A stretch of 14,814 nucleotides of DNA from Opitutia bacterium UBA3151 (GCA_002364975.1 DEYT01000168.1:1-14814), one strand, 5' to 3'. Counted from the first letter of the stretch, positions 1 through 7,688 are shown. Made by a program: numbers and translations. Notes: generated by a model from the letters alone, not told the origin.

Positions 1-827
1 TAGGCATCAGCATTTTCCCTAGTCAATTCATCTGAAAAGGGAAAGGCCCTTGCATAAACCAGATGGTCCGGGGTAATCGGTCCGGGTACGCATTCAAAAA
101 ATCCAGAAGATTCAATAAACGCGGCATCTTCCCCGAATATTTCCCCTATTTTAGACTCTGCTTCGAAATTCCTTGCAGCCTTAGAAATTGCAAGATCTTC
201 CGTGATTCCGAGTTTTTCATATTCTTCCCTGAGGGGATTCATCACGCTTGCATAAAGGAAGCGGATTTCTTCAGCGGTATCTCCGGACACGAAGATACCA
301 TGATTTTTGAGCATGATGATCTTCGGAATTTGGTTAAATTCAGCTTTGTAGGCATCGATACGATCTTTCAATACCATGCAAAGAGTGTAGCCAGCATCGA
401 TGTACTCAACCCAAAGGGCATCAGGAAAGAGTCGTTTGCAAACCGACTCACCATCTTTGGCACAAGTCATGCCATTGACGAGCAGGGCATGGGTGTGAAC
501 CACAAATTTGGTTTCCAATATGTTATGTAAAGGAGCTTCCACTGACGGACGACCGGCATCGTTGAGCACAGCATCACCCATAAAGTTTTTAACCAGTTCT
601 TCACGGGCATGGGATTCCTCAGGAGTTTCGACATCGTAGAGACCGTTGACCTTGGCTCGGTTGAGAGTGACAAAAGATTCCTCCTGCAAACCGGCCAGGG
701 TGGTGCCGGATGGTTTAACCCAAAGAGTGGTTTCATCCTTACAGGAGGTGTTGCCCCCACCACCTTTAACATATTCGGATGTTCCAAATTCGTGGGAGAG
801 TTCGACTATGGTCTTTAAGTCCTGCAT
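1..827 (-). CDS. Class II aldolase/adducin-family protein, C-terminus cut by the window edge
   Basis: Reading the minus strand from the ATG at 827 gives 275 codons without a stop up to the left edge, so the 3' end lies outside the window. The N-terminal part has the family's phosphate-binding loop, V-K-G-G-G-G-N-T-S (residues 20-28), then V-K-P-S-G-T (37-42). The catalytic region S-V-E-A-P-L-H (95-101) offers Glu97 as the likely base. The zinc site is H-T-H (His111, His113) plus His176 in K-N-H-G. Family members split L-fuculose-, L-rhamnulose- or L-ribulose-type phosphates, or act as epimerases; the exact sugar cannot be read here. There is no signal peptide, so it is cytoplasmic. It lies downstream of a same-strand sulfatase, with a 228-bp gap and its own candidate promoter. 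A role in catabolism of a deoxysugar released from a sulfated glycan is inferred. The start is chosen as the first ATG before the conserved core; no Shine-Dalgarno is visible. Confidence 0.88.
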   Translation of the reverse strand, partial: MQDLKTIVELSHEFGTSEYVKGGGGNTSCKDETTLWVKPSGTTLAGLQEESFVTLNRAKVNGLYDVETPEESHAREELVKNFMGDAVLNDAGRPSVEAPLHNILETKFVVHTHALLVNGMTCAKDGESVCKRLFPDALWVEYIDAGYTLCMVLKDRIDAYKAEFNQIPKIIMLKNHGIFVSGDTAEEIRFLYASVMNPLREEYEKLGITEDLAISKAARNFEAESKIGEIFGEDAAFIESSGFFECVPGPITPDHLVYARAFPFSDELTRENADA

Positions 828-1055
828 GAGATTTATGAATAGGCAAAACTTTGGGAAGCCGCGAGTGGAAATTCCAAAAGAAATCTATGTTTTTAAACTC
901 TGCCTTTTTAGGTTAACTTTCCCGAAAGAATGATAATGAGCCAAAAATTAAGTTGTTGGGCACGGAAAGCAATGTGAATTTGGAGAGATATTATACTTGC
1001 TAGTTTGAAATTCAATGTGCGGCTTAAGAGATTGGCCTCAGACAATGATCGGTCA
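828..1055 (-). promoter_or_regulatory. Non-coding gap upstream of the aldolase gene with a candidate promoter
   Basis: No coding potential was recognised in this gap. On the minus strand a perfect TATAAT lies at 990-995, about 160 bases before the aldolase start. No good -35 hexamer stands at the usual distance. The box sits inside an inverted repeat: TGAATTT at 975-981 and its complement at 1008-1014. It is also flanked by a direct repeat, CAATGTG, at 970-976 and 1013-1019. This arrangement is what an operator around a promoter would look like, but the arms are short and the sequence is AT-rich, so chance is possible. No clear terminator for the upstream sulfatase is visible. Confidence 0.35.
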
Positions 1056-2624
1056 TCATAGGGCAGATCTTTCTTTACATTCTTCTTCTTTGGACTCCCA
1101 AAGCTGCACCAGTTCTTTGACTTTACTGGTCTGAGTATTCGCCAAATCCTTTAATTCATTTGGGTCTAAACCTAGGTCGTAGAGTTCCCATTTAGCTTTC
1201 TTTTTTCCGTCCTTATTAAAGACAAGTTTCCAATTCCCCACACGGATTGCTTTCCCTCTGGCGTGATGGAAAAAAAGGACTGCTGGATCTGCTTGCTTCT
1301 CTCCAGTGAGTGCTGGAAGGATGGATCTTCCATCCCAAGCAATTCTTTTTTTACCTGCAAGGAATTCTGACGGAGTGCTTTGGGTGGCTTCGAGAATGGT
1401 GGGCATCAAGTCAATAAGGTGGGATAAGGTGGGGTTGGTTGTTCCCTTCGCCTTGATTCGCTCTGGCCAGTGGGCGATCATCGGGGTGTGAATTCCTCCC
1501 TCGTGGTCATATTGTTTGAAAAGACGAAACGGGGTATTGGAGAGGTTGGCCCATCCGTGTCCGTAGCTTTGATAGGTGATCTCTGGACCTGGCAAAATGT
1601 GAGTGAGATTCCCAGGTTTCATCACTCTTCCGTCTCGGGTCTTCTCCGGAAGATAATCCCCTTTTCTTTCCGGGGGGTATTCCACATGGCATGCTCCATT
1701 ATCGATGGTGAAAAAAGTGAGGGTGTTTTGAAGTTGGCCAGATTTCCTTAATTGATCGATGACTTCTCCAATCACCCGGTCCATAATCGTGACCTGTGCG
1801 GCGTACACCTCCATGCGTCGCTCTTGCCAGGTTTTGTGCTTTTCATCCTTCCATGGGGGAACCTTGGGGTGACGGGGAGAGAGTTTAACTGATGGATCAA
1901 TGACTCCCAATGCCTTCATTTTTTGGAGCCGTTTTTTTCTTAACTCATCCCAGCCAGCAGAGAATTTTCCTCGGTATCTATCGATTGCATCCTTGGGTGC
2001 ATGGAGTGGCCAATGGGCAGCGGTAAACGGCAAATAGAGAAAGAACGGTTGATCTACCCGAGATTTTTGGAGGAAAGAAATCGCTTCATCACCAATCGCA
2101 CTGGTAAAGTAGTAATTCTTGTCATTCATGAATTCATGGTCAATGGAATCTCGGTTTCTCATGAGACCGAAAGGTGCGTAAAAGCTACTTGCTCCACCAA
2201 GAATCCCGTAAAAGTGATCGAAGCCCCGTTGGTCGGGATAAACCGCATCCTGTCCATTATTCTTGGTGTATTTTCCGGCGAGGTGCCACTTGCCCATCAT
2301 CCCTGTCCGGTAACCATTATCTTTTAGGGCCTCAGGTAGAGTTAGGCAGCGGTGGTGGAGGGCACTATCTTTAAGCGAAGTTCGGTGGTAAATGCCCGTC
2401 ATCATCGATGCTCTTGAAACCCAGCACATATTTTCGCTGTAAAAATTAGTGAAACGGATTCCATCTTCGGCCAACGAATCGAGGCTTGGTGTTCGGATTT
2501 CACCGCCAAAGCACCCAAGGTCAGAATATCCCATATCATCAGCCATGATAAGAAGAATATTTGGTTTTCCAGGAAGTTGCAGGAATCCTGTAATCACAAA
2601 AAAGAAAGGTAAAATGGATCTCAT
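1056..2624 (-). CDS. Secreted arylsulfatase-family sulfatase with non-canonical C-W-V-S-R signature
   Basis: This 522-residue protein is a full-length type I sulfatase of the alkaline-phosphatase superfamily. The metal ligands are Asp29-Asp30 (A-D-D-M-G-Y) and Asp308-Asn309 (I-D-N-G). The G-K-W-H motif is at 111-114 and a substrate-site His at 204 (A-A-H-W-P). The segment from W-A-N-L-S-N-T-P-F-R-L (358-368) to H-E-G-G-I-H-T-P (374-381) is typical of the large arylsulfatase subgroup I know as SulfAtlas S1_4 (from memory). The formylglycine site reads C-W-V-S-R (67-71) instead of C-x-P-S-R; the nucleotide sequence confirms TGC TGG GTT TCA AGA. The N-terminus has a short hydrophobic stretch (residues 4-18) without a clear A-x-A cleavage site. 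It should remove sulfate esters from a glycan in the periplasm or outside the cell, if Cys67 is still converted. It is divergent from the next sulfatase over 139 bp. The ATG start has no Shine-Dalgarno. Confidence 0.93.
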   Translation of the reverse strand: MRSILPFFFVITGFLQLPGKPNILLIMADDMGYSDLGCFGGEIRTPSLDSLAEDGIRFTNFYSENMCWVSRASMMTGIYHRTSLKDSALHHRCLTLPEALKDNGYRTGMMGKWHLAGKYTKNNGQDAVYPDQRGFDHFYGILGGASSFYAPFGLMRNRDSIDHEFMNDKNYYFTSAIGDEAISFLQKSRVDQPFFLYLPFTAAHWPLHAPKDAIDRYRGKFSAGWDELRKKRLQKMKALGVIDPSVKLSPRHPKVPPWKDEKHKTWQERRMEVYAAQVTIMDRVIGEVIDQLRKSGQLQNTLTFFTIDNGACHVEYPPERKGDYLPEKTRDGRVMKPGNLTHILPGPEITYQSYGHGWANLSNTPFRLFKQYDHEGGIHTPMIAHWPERIKAKGTTNPTLSHLIDLMPTILEATQSTPSEFLAGKKRIAWDGRSILPALTGEKQADPAVLFFHHARGKAIRVGNWKLVFNKDGKKKAKWELYDLGLDPNELKDLANTQTSKVKELVQLWESKEEECKERSAL

Positions 2625-2763
2625 AGATAAGGATGGAAGAGAAGAGAGCTTTCAGGTCAATTATTAATCGTTGATCCGAAGGATATTATTTTTAGATCAT
2701 AGATTTCAGCGTGACCTTTTCTCCGTCAGCCACTTAAATGAGTGTTTGCTCAGTAATTAAATT
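2625..2763. promoter_or_regulatory. Divergent intergenic region between two sulfatase genes
   Basis: This AT-rich 139-bp spacer must hold the start signals for both flanking genes. For the plus-strand gene, GTGACC at 2711-2716 and TTAAAT at 2734-2739 are 17 bases apart and would give a leader of roughly 18 bases. Each hexamer matches the sigma-70 consensus at four of six positions. For the minus-strand gene, TATGAT (plus-strand 2696-2701) and TAATAT (2683-2688) are possible -10 boxes, but no convincing -35 pairs with either. A short imperfect dyad, TGAG-N6-CTCA, precedes the plus-strand start. All of these are weak calls. Confidence 0.3.
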
Positions 2764-4131
2764 ATGAAAATTTTTCTCTCTACTCTTACAAGCTTTCTGT
2801 TCCTTTCATCGGTGGCCATGGCCAAGAAACCTAATTTCATCTACATTATGGTGGACGATGCCGGGTACGGAGACTTCTCCTGTTTCGGTCAGAAAAAGTT
2901 CAAGACCCCGAATGTGGATCGGATGGCGAAAGAGGGAATGAAAATGACTGATTTTTATTCTTCCAGCACCGTTTGTGCCCCTTCCCGTTCCAGCCTGATG
3001 ACCGGTCATCACTCGGGGCATGGTTTCATCCGCGGGAACAAAGAGATCCGGCCCGAGGGCCAACACCCGTTGCCTTTGAAAGCGATCACCATTCCTGAAG
3101 TTTTAAAGGAGTCAGGGTATATTTCCGGCATGTTCGGTAAATGGGGGTTGGGAGCACCGGGATCGGAGGGGGATCCCATGAACCAAGGATTTGATCGTTT
3201 TTATGGTCTCAATTGCCAGCGCCAGTCGCACAACTTTTATCCTAGCCATGTTTGGAGTGACCGGAAGAAAGTCACGCTTGATCGCAAGCATTATTCCCAT
3301 AACCTGATTGCGGATGAATGTTTGAAATTTATTCGGAAGAACAAGGATAATCCTTTCTTTTGTTATGTTCCCTTCACCATTCCTCATGCCGCGATGCAGT
3401 CACCCGAAAAGCGTATCGCTCCATGGCGGAAAAAGTTTCCTGAATTTGAAAAAGTCACCGGAAAGTATGGCGGTTCGGTAATCACTAATCCGGTTGCCGC
3501 TTTTGCGGCAATGATGGAACACATGGATGAGGATGTGGGTCGAATTTTGAATTTGCTGGAAGAATTGAAAATTGATGAAAATACCCTGGTAATCTTTACC
3601 TCGGATAACGGACCCCACAAGGAAGGCGGACACAAGCCTGATTTTTTTGACAGCAATGGCCCGCTCAAGGGCTACAAGCGTGATTTGTACGAAGGGGGGA
3701 TTCGAGTGGCTACCGTGGCCTGGTGGCCTGGCAAAATTGAATCTGGCACATCCAGTTCCCATATTGCGGCTGGCTGGGATCTCATGCCCACGCTTTGTGA
3801 GCTATCCGGGACGCCAGCCCCGGATGGTTTGGATGGAGTTTCTTTTGCTCCCACTCTTCTTGGACAAGCTCAAGGACAAGAAAAACGCCAATATCTTTAC
3901 TGGGAGTTTCACGAGCAGGGTGGAAAGCAGGCAGTCCGAATGGGCAAGTGGAAAGGGATTCGCCTGAATGTACGGAAAAATCCAAATTCCCCGGTCGAAC
4001 TTTATGACTTATCGAAGGACATCGGGGAAAAGAATGACATTTCTTCCAAGTACCCGGAAATCGTCAGTAAAATGGAGACCGCGATGAAGGACTCTCACCA
4101 GGGAAACCCAATTTTTCCTTTCATCGAATAA
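2764..4131 (+). CDS. Secreted arylsulfatase-family sulfatase, canonical C-A-P-S-R, G-K-W-G-L-G variant
   Basis: This 455-residue sulfatase begins with a clear signal peptide (residues 1-20, ending in V-A-M-A). The formylglycine motif C-A-P-S-R is at 71-75. Metal ligands are Asp31-Asp32 (V-D-D-A-G-Y) and Asp281-Asn282, and His208 lies in I-P-H-A. The usual G-K-W-H-L-G is G-K-W-G-L-G here (125-130), and a G-F-I-R-G-N segment follows the active site (87-92). These features recall the subgroup I know as SulfAtlas S1_16, in which galactose and GalNAc 4-O-sulfatases have been described; this subgroup assignment is from memory and tentative. The C-terminal subdomain with M-G-K-W-K (393-397) and E-L-Y-D-L (412-416) is present, so the protein is complete. 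It stands alone on the plus strand between a divergent sulfatase and a convergent serine hydrolase. No Shine-Dalgarno precedes the ATG, but the signal peptide fixes the start. Confidence 0.95.
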   Translation: MKIFLSTLTSFLFLSSVAMAKKPNFIYIMVDDAGYGDFSCFGQKKFKTPNVDRMAKEGMKMTDFYSSSTVCAPSRSSLMTGHHSGHGFIRGNKEIRPEGQHPLPLKAITIPEVLKESGYISGMFGKWGLGAPGSEGDPMNQGFDRFYGLNCQRQSHNFYPSHVWSDRKKVTLDRKHYSHNLIADECLKFIRKNKDNPFFCYVPFTIPHAAMQSPEKRIAPWRKKFPEFEKVTGKYGGSVITNPVAAFAAMMEHMDEDVGRILNLLEELKIDENTLVIFTSDNGPHKEGGHKPDFFDSNGPLKGYKRDLYEGGIRVATVAWWPGKIESGTSSSHIAAGWDLMPTLCELSGTPAPDGLDGVSFAPTLLGQAQGQEKRQYLYWEFHEQGGKQAVRMGKWKGIRLNVRKNPNSPVELYDLSKDIGEKNDISSKYPEIVSKMETAMKDSHQGNPIFPFIE

Positions 4132-4151
4132 TCCTACGGGCGGATTTGAGC

Positions 4152-4167
4152 TAGGGGACGCCCCCTA
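4152..4167. terminator. GC-rich hairpin between convergent genes, possible bidirectional terminator
   Basis: TAGGGG at 4152-4157 pairs with CCCCTA at 4162-4167 around a four-base loop. The stem lies 20 bases after the plus-strand sulfatase stop and includes the TAG stop codon of the minus-strand serine hydrolase. No T-run follows on either strand, so intrinsic termination is uncertain; it may only protect mRNA 3' ends. Confidence 0.3.
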
Positions 4168-5379
4168 TGGTTTCGCGAATGCAGGGATCAGGTTTTCGGG
4201 TAATTCTTTAAGCAATTTTCCCATCCCTTGGTTGTGAGCGGTAGCGACCACCACAAGGTCAATCGAGGGTGCCACAAAAATGAATTGTCCTCCCGCACCG
4301 CGTCCCTGAATTAAGGGGTACATCTTGCCTTGAACCTCGCGGGTTTGGTGCCACCAAAAATAACCGTAAAAATTTTCTTCATTGGTTTGAACAAGGGGTG
4401 AAGTGGCTTTTTTTACGAAGGCCCGGGGAAGAAGTTGTTTTCCATTCCATCTTCCTTGATTCAGAGTAAGCAAGCCGAACTTGATCATATCCCGAGAACG
4501 GATGCTGGAGCCCGCTGCGGATTTCGGGTATCCACTCAAGTCCTCCTGCCAATTGTAATTAAATATGCCCAGAGGCTTAAGCAGATGGTCGCGAATAAAT
4601 TGCTCTGCAGTTCCGGGTACCACAGCTTCCAGAACTTGCATAGTGAGTACGGGGTCGGAAGCTTGGTATTTGTAGGGTTTGGGAGCAGTAGGAAGGGGGC
4701 GGGTGAAGTGAAGGTAAGCTTGTGCCTGACCTTGGCCAATCAACCGTCCCGGTTCGCTGAGAATGTCGGGAAGGCGTTTTTGCGGGAGCAAAATACCCGA
4801 GCTCATCTGCATGGCTTGATCCAAGGTAATTTCATGTGCTCCCTCCGCTAATTCGGAGGAATCGATTCCATGGAGAAAGGAGGTGACGGGTTTGTTCAGG
4901 TCCTCCATGGTCAAATGTCCGAGTTGAATCGCTCTTCCTACAGCATAAGCAGTGTAAGATTTGGTAATCGACATCTGATAATGAGGATAATTTGCCCGGC
5001 CTCGCCGGTAATAGGCTTCAAGAATGAGTTTCCCCCGATGGGCGATCAGTAAGCTGTCGGTGTTTCCGAATTTGACCGAGTCCGAGGGCTCTCCGAGTCG
5101 GCGAGCATAGGCAAGAATCCTTTCCCGATCCTCTCCCCCTGCGCCCAGTTTCCCTACTTTTAATTGATCCTTCCGGTCTCTCGGAGCGGGAGTAATAAAT
5201 GATTTTTTGAGATAAGGAATCTTTTTCTCACTTTCAAAGGAAATATCCTCGGCATTTAGATCGACTACCTCTGGGCCCAAACCGTTGTCGACCAGATCCT
5301 GACTAATGCATGAGGTGAGAAAGAGAGTGAGAAAAAGAACGGTTTTCAAGAATTTGGGTTGGGTAAGTGGTTTGCTCAA
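4165..5379 (-). CDS. Class C beta-lactamase-fold serine hydrolase, predicted lipoprotein
   Basis: This 404-residue protein is of the beta-lactamase/transpeptidase-like family (Pfam PF00144). The nucleophile motif S-I-T-K is at 137-140 (Ser137, Lys140). Tyr238 in Y-Q-A-S-D stands where the second motif (Y-x-N/S) is expected, and G-A-G-G-Q-F (361-366) occupies the position of the third (H/K-x-G). The N-terminus has a hydrophobic segment ending in the lipobox L-T-S-C (21-24), so it is probably anchored in a membrane through Cys24. Relatives include esterases, D-aminopeptidases and 6-aminohexanoate-dimer-hydrolase-like enzymes; real beta-lactamase activity is unlikely to be its main role. Next to sulfatases, an esterase acting on acylated sugars is a reasonable guess. 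The start is a TTG at 5379; no in-frame ATG precedes the lipobox, and a later TTG (residue 11) would leave a very short signal peptide. It is divergent from the DUF1080 gene, 60 bp apart. Confidence 0.85.
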   Translation of the reverse strand: MSKPLTQPKFLKTVLFLTLFLTSCISQDLVDNGLGPEVVDLNAEDISFESEKKIPYLKKSFITPAPRDRKDQLKVGKLGAGGEDRERILAYARRLGEPSDSVKFGNTDSLLIAHRGKLILEAYYRRGRANYPHYQMSITKSYTAYAVGRAIQLGHLTMEDLNKPVTSFLHGIDSSELAEGAHEITLDQAMQMSSGILLPQKRLPDILSEPGRLIGQGQAQAYLHFTRPLPTAPKPYKYQASDPVLTMQVLEAVVPGTAEQFIRDHLLKPLGIFNYNWQEDLSGYPKSAAGSSIRSRDMIKFGLLTLNQGRWNGKQLLPRAFVKKATSPLVQTNEENFYGYFWWHQTREVQGKMYPLIQGRGAGGQFIFVAPSIDLVVVATAHNQGMGKLLKELPENLIPAFAKP

Positions 5380-5439
5380 AGAAAGAAATGGAACGCAATC
5401 AACTTGACTGCTGATCTTAGAAAATACGAAATCAATGCA
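5380..5439. promoter_or_regulatory. Short divergent spacer between serine hydrolase and DUF1080 genes
   Basis: The 60-bp spacer should carry both promoters. On the plus strand TTGACT at 5404-5409 is a good -35 candidate, but the best downstream box (TACGAA, 5425-5430) is poor and only 15 bases away. On the minus strand TTGCAT followed by TAAGAT after 15 bases is the best pair. Expression of the two genes may therefore be linked, but the promoter calls are weak. Confidence 0.25.
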
Positions 5440-6282
5440 ATGATAAAACTATCTGTGCTTTCTCTCTTATTCGCAACCTTAACCTGTGCTCTTTTTGCAA
5501 AGTCCGGTCCTGCAATCCGCAAGGAAATCAAAGAAGAAAACGGCCGTAATGTGGAGTACATGTTCATCGACGGAATCAAGGTGCATGAAAAGGATCCTGA
5601 AAAACAACCGCAGCCCCCGGTAGTGGAACCCAAGCCTTATGATGCCAAAAGTAGCAAACCACCCAAGGGTGCGATTGTTCTTTTTGATGGTACTCAAAAA
5701 ACTCTAAAAAATTGGCAGGCGACCAATGGCGGGCCAACGAAATGGAAATTAGTGGACGGAGCTTTGGAATCTGTACGGGGAGGCGGTTATCTGCAGAGCA
5801 AGAAAAAATTTGGATCCTGTAAATTGCACATTGAATTTGCCACACCCAGAGAAGCAAAGGGGAGTGGGCAGGGTCGAGGAAATAGTGGTGTCTTTCTTAT
5901 GGGTCAGTATGAGATCCAGGTTTTGGATTCATACAATAATATTACCTATCCGGATGGGCAATGCGGTGCTCTTTATGGCCGGGCCAAGCCGTTGGTCAAC
6001 GCATCACGGGGTCCGGGAGAATGGCAATCCTATGATGTGACTTTCCATCGACCCATTTTTAATGAAGCTGGGAAAGTTACCCGCAAGGCAAAGTTTCATG
6101 TCATTCACAATGGTCATGTGATTCATGATCATTTGGAGCTAAGCGGAGGAACTGGTTGGAAAGGACCGCACTCGATTTCCGAATACAAGAAACATGGCGA
6201 TAAAGGACCTATAAAAATGCAGGATCATGGGAACCCGGTGCGCTTTCGAAATGTTTGGGTTGTGCCCTTACCTGAAGTTTGA
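5440..6282 (+). CDS. Secreted DUF1080 / 3-keto-disaccharide hydrolase family protein
   Basis: The product is 280 residues with a signal peptide ending in A-L-F-A (residues 1-20). It then has a proline- and lysine-rich spacer (about 50-75) and one DUF1080 domain (Pfam PF06439, renamed 3-keto-disaccharide hydrolase; about 76-277). Diagnostic stretches are I-V-L-F-D-G-T (79-85), W-K-L-V-D-G-A-L-E (102-110), G-N-S-G-V-F-L (147-153), Y-E-I-Q-V-L-D-S-Y (157-165) and R-F-R-N-V-W-V (268-274). The fold is a concanavalin-like beta-sandwich. Some members cleave glycosides whose sugar has been oxidised at C3, and many in this type of bacterium are untested. No oxidoreductase that would make 3-keto sugars is in the window. 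The reading frame stays open upstream to a TTG at 5359, which would overlap the neighbour; the ATG at 5440 is chosen because it starts the signal peptide directly. The convergent gene downstream is the last of the sulfatase operon. Confidence 0.92.
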   Translation: MIKLSVLSLLFATLTCALFAKSGPAIRKEIKEENGRNVEYMFIDGIKVHEKDPEKQPQPPVVEPKPYDAKSSKPPKGAIVLFDGTQKTLKNWQATNGGPTKWKLVDGALESVRGGGYLQSKKKFGSCKLHIEFATPREAKGSGQGRGNSGVFLMGQYEIQVLDSYNNITYPDGQCGALYGRAKPLVNASRGPGEWQSYDVTFHRPIFNEAGKVTRKAKFHVIHNGHVIHDHLELSGGTGWKGPHSISEYKKHGDKGPIKMQDHGNPVRFRNVWVVPLPEV

Positions 6283-6303
6283 CTCAATCTGAATTCTTTC
6301 TAA

Positions 6304-6320
6304 CCAACCAATGATGTTGG
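6304..6320. terminator. Weak hairpin between convergent genes
   Basis: CCAAC at 6304-6308 can pair with GTTGG at 6316-6320 around a seven-base loop, in the 56-bp gap between the DUF1080 stop and the convergent sulfatase stop. There is only a scattered T-rich tail (AGTTTAAG), so this is a possible but weak terminator. Confidence 0.22.
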
Positions 6321-6338
6321 AGTTTAAGTGTTCGGATA

Positions 6339-7688
6339 TTATTTGCCTTCAATAATTTGTATGTGGTTTTCGCTGTGGGTGCGGAACCAAATCTCTGCCT
6401 CGTCCCATCTGGGCTCTTCCAATCCGTCCTTCCAGTCATTAAGCTGAGTAATCATTTGCTCGGATCTTTTCTTTTCCGATTGGATCAAGTTTGTGGATTC
6501 ACTCAGATCTTTCTCAAGGTTGTAAAGGGCATGGCCATAATCCTTCACATAAATTAATTTCCATGGCCCCTCCCGCATCGCAGAAAACCAGAGTTTGTGC
6601 CAATAGAGGTTTTGGTGAGGAGGCGTAGCTTTTTCTCCTTGGATGAAGGGCAGAAGGTTTACCCCGTCCAGAGTCTTTAAATCTTTATCCTTGGCTCCTG
6701 CTGCGGCCAGAGAAGTGGCCATAATATCCAAAGAGATCATCATCGGATCAAATGTCTCAGGCTCCTTAAATTGCTTAGGCCAATGAGCAAAAAAGGGAAC
6801 CCGGGTACCCCCTTCAAATTTGATTCCTTTATGCCCAGCTAGGGGAAGGTTGATCGATGCGTTTCCAGTGGCTCCTCCGTTATCACTGAGAAACCAGATG
6901 AGAGTGTTTTCAAATCGACCGGTTTCCTTGAGGGAAGCGACAAGTTTTCCGATTGCCCGGTCCATTGCCCAGATCATGGCAGCGTAGCTTCTTCTCTTGG
7001 TATTTTCAATTGATGCGAATCGGGCCTTGTCATCCTCGGTTGCATGCATCGGTCCATGAGGAGCAGTAAAGGAGTGGAACAGAAAGAAAGGTTTGTCGTT
7101 TTCTGCATGGATGAAATCGATCGCTTTTTGTCCGAACACATCAGTCAGGTAGCCATTGAATTTCACCTGCTTTCCATTCTCTTCGATCGCTTTGGCATTG
7201 CCTAGTTTATCATCCTTTTTGGCATGATAGAAATAACTTCTCGAACCGGAACGCAGGCCATAAAAATAATCAAATCCGCGACGGGTTGGATAAAATTCAT
7301 CCTGGTTTCCCAAATGCCACTTGCCGATCAACCCAGTCCGGTAGCCCATTTCTTGGAGACGGTCCGCCAGGGTGACTTGTTTCAAATCCATGCCGTCGGT
7401 GGGGGGAGGGGAATTTGCTTCGTGCCCAAAGCGTTGCTGGTATCTTCCGGTCATCAGTCCCGCCCGTGATGGACTGCACACCGACGCGGAGACATGTCCA
7501 TCAGTGAAACGGATCCCGTTGTTGGCCAGCTTATCAATGTTTGGCGAACGAATATCATCCGATCCCTGATACCCAAGGTCTGCCCAGCCAAGATCATCTG
7601 CAAGAAGGATAATAATGTTTGGCTTATCCTTTGCCGAAAGAGAAATCGTAAAGCACAATAAGACCAAATTGATCGAAAAACATTTCAT
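6339..7688 (-). CDS. Secreted arylsulfatase-family sulfatase, canonical C-S-P-S-R, third gene of operon
   Basis: This 449-residue complete sulfatase has a signal peptide (residues 1-19, ending in S-L-S-A). Asp31-Asp32 (A-D-D-L-G-W) and Asp269-Asn270 (S-D-N-G-G) bind the metal. Formylglycine precursor Cys71 lies in C-S-P-S-R (71-75). G-K-W-H-L-G is at 122-127, His211 in A-P-H-G-P, and F-E-G-G-T-R-V-P at 291-298. The stretch G-Y-L-T-D-V-F-G (179-186) is common in arylsulfatase A/B-like and N-acetylgalactosamine-sulfatase-like groups; the substrate cannot be assigned. The C-terminal extension after residue 420 (W-D-E-A-E-I-W-F and on) is longer than in the plus-strand sulfatase. Its ATG shares one base with the TAA stop of the upstream hydrolase (TAATG), a sign of translational coupling. 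It is the last gene of the three-gene operon that starts with the double sulfatase. Confidence 0.95.
   Translation of the reverse strand: MKCFSINLVLLCFTISLSAKDKPNIIILLADDLGWADLGYQGSDDIRSPNIDKLANNGIRFTDGHVSASVCSPSRAGLMTGRYQQRFGHEANSPPPTDGMDLKQVTLADRLQEMGYRTGLIGKWHLGNQDEFYPTRRGFDYFYGLRSGSRSYFYHAKKDDKLGNAKAIEENGKQVKFNGYLTDVFGQKAIDFIHAENDKPFFLFHSFTAPHGPMHATEDDKARFASIENTKRRSYAAMIWAMDRAIGKLVASLKETGRFENTLIWFLSDNGGATGNASINLPLAGHKGIKFEGGTRVPFFAHWPKQFKEPETFDPMMISLDIMATSLAAAGAKDKDLKTLDGVNLLPFIQGEKATPPHQNLYWHKLWFSAMREGPWKLIYVKDYGHALYNLEKDLSESTNLIQSEKKRSEQMITQLNDWKDGLEEPRWDEAEIWFRTHSENHIQIIEGK

Noticed and set aside
63..530. A 155-codon open frame on the plus strand
   Set aside because: It is antisense to the aldolase and shows no recognisable domain.
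467..787. A 106-codon open frame on the minus strand
   Set aside because: It is a shifted reading of the class II aldolase gene; the aldolase frame holds all the conserved motifs.
4165..5379. Antibiotic-resistance beta-lactamase
   Set aside because: It has the class C fold motifs but diverged second and third motifs and a lipoprotein signal; relatives with this layout are esterases or peptidases.
5359..5439. N-terminal extension of the DUF1080 protein from TTG 5359
   Set aside because: It would overlap the start of the divergent serine hydrolase and bury the signal peptide behind 27 residues.
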